A DNA stretch of 64,000 bases, from contig CAZNYW010000013.1 of NCBI GenBank assembly GCA_964577375.1, positions 1-64,000 on the forward strand, written 5' to 3'. A program made the translations under genes and the position numbers. The stretch comes from DATKUC01 sp964577375 (lineage in GTDB: Bacteria > Spirochaetota > Spirochaetia > DSM-27196 > DATKUC01). The notes beneath the pieces are model-generated. The model had not been told where the DNA came from. It searched no databases and worked only from the letters and a program-made list of their open reading frames with translations. Shown piece after piece: positions 42,072-50,035 of the stretch; positions within the stretch are counted from its first letter, which is position 1; the number at the start of each line of letters is the position of its first letter.

Positions 42072-43056
42072 CGGTCTCTTCTTCACGGCGGTGACAACTA
42101 CCGGTGTGTTCTGCCGCCCGAGCTGCCCCGCCCGGAAACCGAAGAGCGAAAACGTGGTCTTTTACGGCAGCGCTCGAGAGGCGCTTTTCGCCGGATTTCG
42201 ACCCTGCCGGCGCTGCCGGCCGATGGATGAGGGCCGCTCGGCGCCTGAATGGGTTGCCGACCTGCTGGAGACTGTCGAGGAATCGCCCCACACCCGGATC
42301 CGCGACTCACAGCTTCGGGAGCGTGGAATCGATCCGGCCGCCGCACGACGGTATTTTCTCAAGAGCTACGGCATGACCTTCCAGGCCTACTGCCGGGCCC
42401 GCAGGCTCGGTAGCGCGTTTGCCGCGATCAAACGCGGCGACAGCATAGATGACGTGGTCTTCGACCACGGCTGGGAATCGCATTCCGGTTTCCGGGAAGC
42501 GTTCACCAGGGCCGCCGGCTCCTCGCCAGGGCGGGCCCGCAGCGGCGACTATGTGCGGCTCGCATGGATCGAAACGCCGATTGGACCGATGGCTGCCGGT
42601 GCAACGGACCGCGCCCTCTGCTTGCTCGAGTTCACCGACCGCAGAATGCTCGAGGGGCAGCTCGAGACCGTATCTAAACGGTTCAGACTGCCGCTGCTCC
42701 CCGGGGAGAGTCCGCTCTTCGACGAGTTGAGGCGCGAGCTCGGCGAGTACTTTGCCGGAACACGCACCCGATTCGAGGTCCCGCTCGACTATCCCGGCAC
42801 CGATTTTCAGCGGACCGTGTGGGACGCGCTCCAGCGTGTTCCCTATGGAGAGACCCGCAGTTACATCGAGCTTGCCAGGGCGCTCGGTATTCCCGGCGCA
42901 AGCCGGGCGGTCGGCCGCGCGAACGGTCTCAATCGCATCGCCATCCTGATACCCTGTCATCGCGTCATCGAGGCGGACGGCGGACTCGGCGGATACGGGG
43001 GCGGCCTGTGGCGCAAGCTCCGGCTCCTCGAACTCGAGGGCGGCCGGGAATCCTGA
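41986..43056 (+). CDS. ada: Ada-type bifunctional DNA repair methyltransferase/regulator
   Basis: 356 residues (or 345 from the ATG at 42019). Three domains: N-terminal Ada zinc domain with Cys43, Cys47, Cys74 and Cys77 (GVFCRPSCPA, RPCRRC), where Cys43 would take methyl groups from phosphotriesters; an AraC-type helix-turn-helix (FDHGWESHSGFREAFTRAAG); and the C-terminal O6-alkylguanine transferase with acceptor Cys324 in LIPCHRVIEADG. It repairs methylated DNA and, once methylated, activates its own gene in model species. The GC-rich hairpin after it (43123) may end its transcript. Confidence 0.93.
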   Translation: MKTKTKTTTIAMSRSEMLAAFMERDASCDGLFFTAVTTTGVFCRPSCPARKPKSENVVFYGSAREALFAGFRPCRRCRPMDEGRSAPEWVADLLETVEESPHTRIRDSQLRERGIDPAAARRYFLKSYGMTFQAYCRARRLGSAFAAIKRGDSIDDVVFDHGWESHSGFREAFTRAAGSSPGRARSGDYVRLAWIETPIGPMAAGATDRALCLLEFTDRRMLEGQLETVSKRFRLPLLPGESPLFDELRRELGEYFAGTRTRFEVPLDYPGTDFQRTVWDALQRVPYGETRSYIELARALGIPGASRAVGRANGLNRIAILIPCHRVIEADGGLGGYGGGLWRKLRLLELEGGRES

Positions 43057-43082
43057 CCTTTTATTATTCGCGAGGTGAGCTA

Positions 43083-43111
43083 TTGACGTAATCGCATTCT
43101 CGGCGTAAGAT
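43083..43111 (+). promoter_or_regulatory. Promoter of the sensor kinase operon
   Basis: TTGACG (43083-43088), 17 bases, TAAGAT (43106-43111). Transcription would start near 43118, just before the hairpin at 43123-43157. Confidence 0.5.
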
Positions 43112-43122
43112 AAAAATCTAAA

Positions 43123-43157
43123 AAAGGACCGTTTTCGCTGATCGAAGGCGGTCCTTT
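43123..43157. terminator. Strong hairpin between ada and the sensor kinase
   Basis: AAAGGACCG (43123-43131) pairs perfectly with CGGTCCTTT (43149-43157), and an inner TTCG/CGAA stem shortens the loop. A-tract and T-tract flanks make it terminator-like in both directions. If the promoter at 43083 is real, it also forms the first 40 bases of the kinase mRNA and may act as a stability or control element. Confidence 0.6.
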
Positions 43158-43181
43158 CGCAGGACTGGAGCCGAGGACGTA

Positions 43182-44219
43182 ATGCCGAGCAGTTTTCCAC
43201 GAGATCTGGTGTATGAGAACCAAGCCGAGGATCGGAACTCGGAAGAGCGTCGTCTGCGCGAGCTGATCGACGCGATGCCGGGCGGTTATTACCGCAGCAC
43301 CGAGGAGGGCAGGTTTCTCGACGCCAACCGGGCTTTCGCGCAGATGCTCGGCTACACCGTCGATGAGCTGCTTGCTCTCGAGGACGTCCGGGTGCTCTAC
43401 GTCGATCCCGACGAGCGCGACCAATACGACCGCCGCGCCCATTTCCCTGCACAGCCGAACATCGTCAGACTTCGCCATCGGGACGGACACGAGGTCTGGG
43501 TTGAGGATTTTCCCCGCGATCGCGTCGACGAAAGCGGCCGCCTCGTCTGCCGCGAGGGTATCTGTGAGGACATCACCAGCCGCAAGCGCGCCGAGGACAG
43601 GCTCGTCTCATCTCTGGCGGAGAAGGAGGTCCTGCTCCGTGAAATCCACCATCGTGTAAAAAACAATCTTCAGATCGTGTCGAGCCTTCTCAGCCTTCAG
43701 CGAAATCGCGCTCCCGACCCGAAGGCGCGTGAGGCACTCGAGGACAGTCAGCGGCGCATAAAGGCGATCGCAATGGTTCACGAGAAGCTGTACACGTCCG
43801 CCAATCTCGCGGAGGTCGGTTTTGACGATTATGTGAAGGAGGTTGCCTCCGAGCTCTGCCTTTTTCACGACTGCGCGGGAATCCGGGTGGAGTTCGATGT
43901 GGAGCCGATCAGGCTGAACATCGACACCGCTATCCCGTGCGGACTCGTATTCAACGAGCTTCTGACCAATGCGCTCAAGCACGGCTTTCCAGTGTCGAGA
44001 CGGGGAACGATTCGGGTGACACTTCGAAAGATCCAGGCGGATCGGGCTGAACTGAGCGTGGGACATGACGGCGCCGGAACGCCCGCCGATTTCGATATCA
44101 AACGGCCCAGGTCAATGGGAATGCTGCTGGTGAGCTCTCTCGTATCCCAGCTGGGTGGGGATCTGTCCGTCGAGGACGACGACGGAACGCGCTTTGTCGT
44201 CCGATTCTCCATTCAGTAA
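43182..44219 (+). CDS. PAS sensor histidine kinase (HisKA_2 type)
   Basis: 345 residues, no membrane segment, so cytoplasmic. A PAS domain with PAC (about 25-130: ELIDAMPGGYYRSTEEGRFL to EGICEDITSRKRAE), then HisKA_2 with the phosphoacceptor in REIHHRVKNNLQIVSSLLSL, then an ATPase domain (GLVFNELLTNALKHGFPVSR; the D-G-G box is HDGAG). The C-terminal G2 box RSMGMLLVSSLVSQLGGDLS is intact. It is followed 14 bp later by a receiver-PAS protein, its likely partner. Confidence 0.9.
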   Translation: MPSSFPRDLVYENQAEDRNSEERRLRELIDAMPGGYYRSTEEGRFLDANRAFAQMLGYTVDELLALEDVRVLYVDPDERDQYDRRAHFPAQPNIVRLRHRDGHEVWVEDFPRDRVDESGRLVCREGICEDITSRKRAEDRLVSSLAEKEVLLREIHHRVKNNLQIVSSLLSLQRNRAPDPKAREALEDSQRRIKAIAMVHEKLYTSANLAEVGFDDYVKEVASELCLFHDCAGIRVEFDVEPIRLNIDTAIPCGLVFNELLTNALKHGFPVSRRGTIRVTLRKIQADRAELSVGHDGAGTPADFDIKRPRSMGMLLVSSLVSQLGGDLSVEDDDGTRFVVRFSIQ

Positions 44220-44233
44220 GAGAGCAGTCAGCC

Positions 44234-45709
44234 ATGGAAAGCACGGCAACCGGACGACGAACCTTGCTTCTCGTCGAAGATGAGGCGATCATCGCTCTGG
44301 CCCAGGCAGAACGGCTTCGCCATCGCGGCTACGAGGTGATTACGGTTTTGACCGCCGACGAAGCGCTCGCCGTAGTGCGGGATAACCGCAAGGTCGATCT
44401 TGTTCTGCTGGACATCGACCTCGGACGCGGAATGGACGGCACCGAGGCTGCTACCCGCATGCTGGGGATGTGCGACCTGCCCATCGTCTTTCTCTCCTCG
44501 CATTGTGAACGGGAAATAGTCGAAAGAACGGAGCGGATCACCTCCTTCGGCTACATTCTCAAAACCGCCGGCGAAACTGTCCTCGATGCTTCTATCAAGA
44601 TGGCATCCCGCCTTTACGATTCGCAGCGGCGGCTTCAGGAGAGCGAAGCGGCTCTGCTTCAGCAGCAACGTACGCTTTCGCTGGTTCTGGAAAACCTTCC
44701 CGCAATGGTAGCCTACATCGGGGCGGACGAAAGATACATCTATACCAATTCCCGCTATGCCGCTCATTTCGGTTTCGACGCGGCCGTCCTGGCGCAGGAG
44801 GACAGCCGCGAAGTGCCCGGGCCAGAGCTGTACAGTGATCTGTCGCACCATGTGCGGAGCGCACTTTCAGGCGCCCGCGTCAGCTTTGAACAGGTCAGAC
44901 CCGACTCCTCCGGCAGCGAACGGACGATATTCGTAACCTACGTTCCGGACGTACGGCACGATGGGTTTGTACGTGGATTCTTCAGCGTGGGCGTGGACAT
45001 TACCGACCGCCGGGCGAGAGTTCCGGGAATGAATCCGGTGGCCGAGCGCCTCACCGAGTGGCCGGCCGGCGCGGCGCAGGGAACCGATCTCTCGGCTGTC
45101 TTTCCGATCGTAGACAACCGCACCGGCGTTCAGACCTCCAATCCCCTGGTGGGTGCAATGGACGAAAACCGGATCCTCGCTCTCTCGAATCACACGGTTC
45201 TGCTCGCCCGCGACGGGGTACGGCGGCACGTCGCCGATTCGGGTGCTCCGATCCACGGTCCGACCGGCTCCGTCGACGTCGGGGTCATGGTTTTCCGGGA
45301 CGTGTCCGAGGAGTATCAGGTGCGTATGCGGCTCGAGACGAGCGAGCGCCAGTTGCGGAGCCTCTTCGAGAACATGGCGGAGGGCGTTGTCCTTCACGAG
45401 CTTGTGGAAGACGAGTCAGGCAACGCCACCGACTACCGCATCGTGGACTGCAATCTGCGATTCGAAGAGATCATCGGCATCCCGCGGGAACGCGCCATCG
45501 GAAGCCTCGCGACCAGGCTCTACGAAACCTCCGAGGCGCCCTACCTTGCCGAGTGCAGCGCCGTAGTCCGGACCGGCCGTCCGATTCGGTTACAGACCTT
45601 CTTCGAGCCGATGGGCAGGGACTTCTCGATCTCCTGCATCCCCTGGGAAAAGAACGGATTTGCCACGGTGTTGACCGATATAACGGAGCTCGCTCCCGGG
45701 GTGGTATAA
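44234..45709 (+). CDS. Receiver-PAS protein without output domain
   Basis: 491 residues. Receiver domain at 10-125 with phosphoacceptor Asp60 (LVLLDIDLGRGMDG). A first PAS follows (about 150-265, ending GVDITDRRA). A second PAS lacks its beginning: after DRRARVPG comes MNPVAERLTEWPAGAAQGTD, which in relatives is preceded by about 25 residues of PAS N-terminus. It runs through SNHTVLLARDGVRRHVADSG. A last PAS (about 370-485, RSLFENMAEGVVLHELVEDE) ends the protein. No kinase, cyclase or DNA-binding domain exists, so it probably acts through the upstream kinase or by protein contact. Confidence 0.85.
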   Translation: MESTATGRRTLLLVEDEAIIALAQAERLRHRGYEVITVLTADEALAVVRDNRKVDLVLLDIDLGRGMDGTEAATRMLGMCDLPIVFLSSHCEREIVERTERITSFGYILKTAGETVLDASIKMASRLYDSQRRLQESEAALLQQQRTLSLVLENLPAMVAYIGADERYIYTNSRYAAHFGFDAAVLAQEDSREVPGPELYSDLSHHVRSALSGARVSFEQVRPDSSGSERTIFVTYVPDVRHDGFVRGFFSVGVDITDRRARVPGMNPVAERLTEWPAGAAQGTDLSAVFPIVDNRTGVQTSNPLVGAMDENRILALSNHTVLLARDGVRRHVADSGAPIHGPTGSVDVGVMVFRDVSEEYQVRMRLETSERQLRSLFENMAEGVVLHELVEDESGNATDYRIVDCNLRFEEIIGIPRERAIGSLATRLYETSEAPYLAECSAVVRTGRPIRLQTFFEPMGRDFSISCIPWEKNGFATVLTDITELAPGVV

Positions 45710-45724
45710 AGAAGCTTGTTGATA
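45705..45724. repeat. 20-bp dyad motif, copy 2 (half-degenerate)
   Basis: TATAAAGAAGCTTGTTGATA, 17 of 20 positions identical to the copy at 45818-45837. The right arm is intact and the left arm altered. It overlaps the stop codon (TAA, 45707-45709) of the receiver-PAS gene. Confidence 0.4.
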
Positions 45725-45741
45725 TCCCGCGGCCAGTTCTC

Positions 45742-45780
45742 CGCGCGATCGGGACTTACGCTTCCGCCGGCGCGTTTTTT
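45742..45780 (+). terminator. Probable intrinsic terminator of the sensor operon
   Basis: CGCGC (45742-45746) pairs with GCGCG (45770-45774), followed at once by six T (45775-45780). The loop is long (23 bases) and contains further G+C pairs. Confidence 0.5.
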
Positions 45781-45817
45781 CGGTTAAATATATATTTTGG
45801 AATGACTTGGGAAGATT

Positions 45818-45837
45818 TATCAACACGCTTGTTGATA
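45818..45837. repeat. 20-bp dyad motif, copy 3 (symmetric)
   Basis: TATCAACACGCTTGTTGATA. TATCAACA (45818-45825) and TGTTGATA (45830-45837) are perfect 8-bp arms around CGCT. It lies between the convergent genes ending at 45709 and 45844. Confidence 0.55.
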
Positions 45838-45843
45838 CTTGCT

Positions 45844-46551
45844 TCAGTGCGCGACCGCGGAAAAGCTCACCGAAAACTGGTTGCCGGGCCCCAGCTTCGA
45901 CGAATCGTTCAGGAGCGTACTGACCGCACGGGTCATTCCGCTTTCCACCCGGTATATCCCCGCAACAACCGTCGGGAGCGGATATACGGTGAAGGCCCCG
46001 GCTGCAGGCGGGCCTGCGGCGGCGGTCACGTCTATGCTGGTAGCTCCTCCCGCATCGCCGAAGAACGAACCCGTGTAGGTTGTGCCGTTGGTAACGGCGT
46101 AATCCCTGTATTCGAGGACGCCGGCGGCAATTCCCGGCGACAGGTTGAAGGTGTAGTAGTCGGTAGAATCAACCACCCCTGAAACGTTGAGCGAAGCGAT
46201 GACAGGAGTAAGCACGGGGCTGGTGGCCTGAAAGCTCAAGGCTGTCCCGGCCGGCGGCGAGTCGACACGAACCTGCCAGCCGTGCGCGAAATGGGTTCCC
46301 CATACCGGATCATCGATCGGACCGAGCGCCACATTATTGAGCGTTTGAAGTGTCCCGGAAGAGTCGACATATTGAACCGATTGCAGGGAGGTCGGCGTGC
46401 CCGGATCTACAAGCAGGCCGATCGAATAGATGTAGCTTGCCCCCGCGGAGGTTGAAAGGGAGGGCTGCTGGCAGGAAGCGACCAGGATCGGAATACAGAC
46501 GGCCAGCGCAAGCGCGATTCTTCTATCTGACGAATGTAGACTTCTTATCAT
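45844..46551 (-). CDS. Lipoprotein of unknown function
   Basis: 235 residues. The signal peptide ends in LVASCQQPS, a lipobox with Cys near residue 27. The rest is low in charge and rich in Ser, Thr, Gly and Val (SYIYSIGLLVDPGTPTSLQS, PGIAAGVLEYRDYAVTNGTT), giving a beta-sandwich impression like adhesin or cell-surface modules. It ends VSFSAVAH. No family recognised. It has its own promoter at 46573-46601 and is divergent from the MFS gene. Confidence 0.65.
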   Translation of the reverse strand: MIRSLHSSDRRIALALAVCIPILVASCQQPSLSTSAGASYIYSIGLLVDPGTPTSLQSVQYVDSSGTLQTLNNVALGPIDDPVWGTHFAHGWQVRVDSPPAGTALSFQATSPVLTPVIASLNVSGVVDSTDYYTFNLSPGIAAGVLEYRDYAVTNGTTYTGSFFGDAGGATSIDVTAAAGPPAAGAFTVYPLPTVVAGIYRVESGMTRAVSTLLNDSSKLGPGNQFSVSFSAVAH

Positions 46552-46572
46552 GCGCAGGTACCAACAAGAACA

Positions 46573-46601
46573 ATTATATTACTGCGGCAGCCGGGTATCC
46601 A
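46573..46601 (-). promoter_or_regulatory. Promoter of the lipoprotein gene
   Basis: On the minus strand: TGGATA (46601-46596), 17 bases, TATAAT (46578-46573). The start would be near 46567, leaving a leader of only about 15 bases. Confidence 0.55.
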
Positions 46602-46685
46602 GCGTTTTTCCGGCTTGCTCTTGAATCGCGGGCATGATAGAAGTTGATCCTCGTTTCTCCGACCTGAGTTTCCGAAGGAGCACCG

Positions 46686-47891
46686 GTGTCCACAAGCGTC
46701 CGTACGCGCATTGCCTCGGCGGTGTCCGAGCTGCCGCCAACATACTGGCTTCTCTGGACCGGCACGCTGGTCAACCGGCTCGGAGGATTTGTAGCGCCCT
46801 TCCTCAGCCTCTATCTCACGGGCGATCGTGGCATTCCGGTCTCCCGGACCGCTTTCGTGATATCGCTCTTTGGCGCGGGTTCATTCCTCGGTCGGATTGT
46901 AGGCGGGGAGCTTTCCGACAGGCTCGGCCGGCGGCCCGTTCTCCTTACCAGCTTTCTGGTGACGCCGCTGGTGGTGCTCTTCGTCGGCCTTGTGCGGCCG
47001 CTTGCCTGGATCGCCGCAGGGACCACGCTTCTCGGTTTCTTCACCGATCTCTACCGGCCTGCGGTTAGCGCGGCAATCGCGGATATTGTGGCTCCGGGCA
47101 AACGGGTGCGCGCTTTTGGCTACCTCTACTGGGCCATCAACCTGGGCGCGGCGATCGCGCCGGTGATCGGCGGCGTCATGGCTCACAGCAATTACTTCCT
47201 GCTCTTCGCCGGCGACGCCGTGACCACGCTTGCCTTCGGGCTACTGGTGCTCGTGAAGCTGCGCGAGACACAGCCGCAGCAGTTCCGGCAGGCCAGGACG
47301 GGAGTGCGGGTGCCGGTGAGCCGGCTCGGACTGCTCGCCCGGCAGCCGACCCTGCTCATGTTCGCGGGCCTCACCTTCCTCTTCGGAATGGTCTACGCTC
47401 AGTCTGCCTCCACGCTTCCGGTCGCGATGCTGCGCCACGGCGTGGGCCCCTCCGGCTACGGTCTGGTCATATCGCTGAACGGGTTGTTGATTGTGCTGCT
47501 CGGTCTTGCCGGCGGCCGGACCGCTGAACGATGGCCGCGCTTCCGGGCCCTTGCCCTGGCAAATGTGCTTCTGGGTGCAGGGTTCGGCCTCGCGGCGCTG
47601 GGCGGCTCGCTCTGGCTCTATTCGGTGAGCGTGGTGATCTGGACGCTGGGTGAGATCGTCAACGCTTCGGTCGCTCCCGCAGTTGTTGCAGACCTTGCAA
47701 CCGCCGAAGTTCAGGGACTCTACCAGGGTGTGTACGGGTCCGCCTGGGGTCTCGCCTTTTTCGTCGGGCCCGCCGTCGGAGGTCTGGTCTACGGCCAGTT
47801 CGGAAACGTCGCGATCTGGACCGCCTGCCTTGCCGTTGGGCTTGTCTCGGCAGGCGGTTATCTCCTTCTCGGCCGCCGGATGGAAAGGTGA
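46686..47891 (+). CDS. MFS transporter (drug/metabolite efflux type)
   Basis: 401 residues from a GTG (AAGGAGCACCG upstream). Twelve predicted helices. Motif A is GRIVGGELSDRLGRRPVLLT between helices 2 and 3, and motif C-like segments follow in helix 5 (GYLYWAINLGAAIAPVIGGV), suggesting an exporter of the DHA1 kind. No regulator or enzyme is adjacent. It is convergent with the aminotransferase gene, 12 bp apart. Confidence 0.9.
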   Translation: MSTSVRTRIASAVSELPPTYWLLWTGTLVNRLGGFVAPFLSLYLTGDRGIPVSRTAFVISLFGAGSFLGRIVGGELSDRLGRRPVLLTSFLVTPLVVLFVGLVRPLAWIAAGTTLLGFFTDLYRPAVSAAIADIVAPGKRVRAFGYLYWAINLGAAIAPVIGGVMAHSNYFLLFAGDAVTTLAFGLLVLVKLRETQPQQFRQARTGVRVPVSRLGLLARQPTLLMFAGLTFLFGMVYAQSASTLPVAMLRHGVGPSGYGLVISLNGLLIVLLGLAGGRTAERWPRFRALALANVLLGAGFGLAALGGSLWLYSVSVVIWTLGEIVNASVAPAVVADLATAEVQGLYQGVYGSAWGLAFFVGPAVGGLVYGQFGNVAIWTACLAVGLVSAGGYLLLGRRMER

Positions 47892-47903
47892 ACCATTTGC
47901 GCT

Positions 47904-49112
47904 CTAACGGCGTCCGGCTGCCGACACCTTCCTGATGCTTTCGGCCAGATAGTCGCGCGCCTCCTGCGACTGCGTCGGGTTCACCGGCAGCGTGATCATG
48001 CTTTCGGCGATTCGTTCTGCTATCGGGAACTGTCCTTTTTTAAAGCCGCGTTTCCTGAAGGCATCGGTGAGGTGGAGCGCGCGGTAGTGGGTTCCCACCT
48101 TGACCCCATAGTCGTAGTAGAGCGTGTAGATGAAGTCGTCCCGCGTCATGCCGAATTCCTTCTCGTCGAAAAGGACGGGAAAGAGGTGATAGACGTGGGT
48201 CCTGTCCGGCATCACCGTAGGCATGGCGAGGCCCGGAATCCCTGAAAGCTTCTCGCGAAGGTCGGCCGCGTGCTTCTGGCGTCGAGCGTTCAGGCTGTCG
48301 AGCTTCTTCAGCTGAACGATGCCGACCGCCGCCTGGATGTCGGTCATGCGGAAATTGTAGCCGGTATCGTCGAAGTCCTGGTACCAGAAGCGCTTTCCCA
48401 TCGGCTTCTGAGACTCGTCGATACGGCAGTACTTCGTGCTTTCACCATAAACCCGAGCACAGTGCGAGCGGTAGAGCGCCACCTGCTCATAAAGATCGTC
48501 GTCATCGGTGAGGATGATTCCTCCCTCACCGAGCGTCGACATGTTTTTCTGTTCGTGAAAGCTGAAGCAGCCGAAGGTACCGATGCTGCCGGCCTTGCGT
48601 CCTTTGTACTCGGCACCGACGGCGTGGCATGCGTCCTCGATTACGGCGAATTTGTGGCGCTGCGACAGCTCCATGATGGGATCCATGTCGCAGATCTGGC
48701 CATAGAGGTGGACGGGAAGGACAGCGCGGGTGTTGGGCGTGAGCTTCTGTTCCAGCTTTGCCGGATCCATATTGTAGGACACCGGGTCGATGTCGACGAA
48801 ATCTACCTCCGCGCCGAGAGTAGCGCCGACCGCCGCCGTGGCGATCCAGGTGAGAGGAGTGGTCAGGACACGATCGCCGGGGCCGATCTTCAGGGCGACC
48901 AGCGGAAGGAAGAGCGCTGCGGTTCCGTTGGTTACCACGCGTGCATGCTTTGAACCGCAATAGGCGGCGAAGTCATGTTCGAACTCCACGCACTTGTTGC
49001 CCGAGGTGGGCGCTCCGCTTCTGAACACATCGAGCAGCGCCGCCTCTTCCTCCGGACCGTACTCCGTTCCGAACTTTATCTGCAGATCGTGCTGAATGGT
49101 TGGCTTTTTCAT
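47904..49112 (-). CDS. DegT/DnrJ/EryC1 sugar aminotransferase
   Basis: 402 residues from the ATG at 49112, set by overlap with the upstream stop and AAGGAA. The open frame extends to 49778 but that part covers the epimerase gene. PLP Schiff-base Lys189 lies in SFHEQKNMSTLGEGG; VVTNGTAALFLPLVALKIGP and PLTWIATAAVGATLGAEVDF are the family fold; the C-terminus LPVNPTQSQEARDYLAES is typical. It transfers an amino group to a keto group of a nucleotide sugar. It is the last gene of a three-gene operon (50980 to 47904). Confidence 0.92.
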   Translation of the reverse strand: MKKPTIQHDLQIKFGTEYGPEEEAALLDVFRSGAPTSGNKCVEFEHDFAAYCGSKHARVVTNGTAALFLPLVALKIGPGDRVLTTPLTWIATAAVGATLGAEVDFVDIDPVSYNMDPAKLEQKLTPNTRAVLPVHLYGQICDMDPIMELSQRHKFAVIEDACHAVGAEYKGRKAGSIGTFGCFSFHEQKNMSTLGEGGIILTDDDDLYEQVALYRSHCARVYGESTKYCRIDESQKPMGKRFWYQDFDDTGYNFRMTDIQAAVGIVQLKKLDSLNARRQKHAADLREKLSGIPGLAMPTVMPDRTHVYHLFPVLFDEKEFGMTRDDFIYTLYYDYGVKVGTHYRALHLTDAFRKRGFKKGQFPIAERIAESMITLPVNPTQSQEARDYLAESIRKVSAAGRR

Positions 49113-50014
49113 AGTTCCTTGTCTTCCTTCTTCTCGATGATGAGGTCCAGCCCTCTGTCGAGACCCGCCATGGGTGTCCGCAGCAGAAGCTTCGCCTTTT
49201 CGTTTGAAAGAGTTACGTTCGCCGGTCTTTTCGCCCTGCCTGAAGCGATGTCGGGCTTCTTGTCGACGACCAGGTCGCGCGGATAGCCCAGCTTGTCGCA
49301 GATGCGTTGGGCCATCTCGAAACGCGACATCCCGTCGCTGCCCGAGAGGTGGAAATGGCCGCACATGGGCCGGCCCGCGAGCTCGAGCACCGAGCGGCTG
49401 AGGGTGATTACGTCTACGGGACTGCGGATTTCCGCTCTGGGAAACGCCACCTTTTCGCCCTTCCTGAGGCCGCCGACCATGCGCCAGAGAAAGGAGTTGC
49501 CGAGCTCGCCGACAGGGAGCCCCATCACGAGCGAGGGGCGGACGATGACCCACAGAGGGGCACGGTTCATTACCACGTGCTCGGACTCCACCTTTGTTGA
49601 TCCGTAGACGTTGACCGGCACCGGCGTTTCGTCCTCGCGATAACTGCCTTTCGCACCGTCGAATACCGAGTCGCTCGAAAAATAGATGATCTTTGCATCG
49701 TACTCCCGGCACAGATCGACGAGCAGCTCCGTGACACCCACGTTGATCTTTCGAGCGGTTTCGGTATTCGCCTCGCAATAGTCGATGTCCGACATTGCGG
49801 CAGTGTGAACGACCGCGGTCGGCCGTGCCGTTTCGAAGACCTTCCGGACCGCCTGCCGATCGAGAAGGTCGACAACATGTGAGACGACGTTCGAGCGAGG
49901 TGCATCGAAGCTGATTCGATCGATGCCGTCTATCCTCCAGTCTGTGTCGGCTTCCCGGATTATGTTCCCGCCCACAAAGCCTGCGGCTCCAGTCAGCAAA
50001 AGCCGGTGTTCCAT
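49109..50014 (-). CDS. RmlD-like NAD-dependent sugar epimerase/reductase
   Basis: 301 residues. The NAD(P) motif TGAAGFVGGNII opens an extended SDR. VVHTAAMSDIDYCEANTETA matches the dTDP-4-dehydrorhamnose reductase (RmlD) group, and the catalytic Tyr-Lys is YGSTKVESE. RPSLVMGLP and LSGSDGMSRFEMAQRICDKL are substrate-side segments. It probably reduces or epimerises a nucleotide sugar for a surface polysaccharide. It overlaps the aminotransferase gene by 4 bases. Confidence 0.9.
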   Translation of the reverse strand: MEHRLLLTGAAGFVGGNIIREADTDWRIDGIDRISFDAPRSNVVSHVVDLLDRQAVRKVFETARPTAVVHTAAMSDIDYCEANTETARKINVGVTELLVDLCREYDAKIIYFSSDSVFDGAKGSYREDETPVPVNVYGSTKVESEHVVMNRAPLWVIVRPSLVMGLPVGELGNSFLWRMVGGLRKGEKVAFPRAEIRSPVDVITLSRSVLELAGRPMCGHFHLSGSDGMSRFEMAQRICDKLGYPRDLVVDKKPDIASGRAKRPANVTLSNEKAKLLLRTPMAGLDRGLDLIIEKKEDKEL

Positions 50015-50035
50015 GAGTTGCTCCTTGCCTCTAAA

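Noticed and set aside
49113..49778. N-terminal extension of the DegT aminotransferase
   Set aside because: It overlaps the RmlD-like gene in another frame; the normal family start is at 49112 with ATGA overlap.
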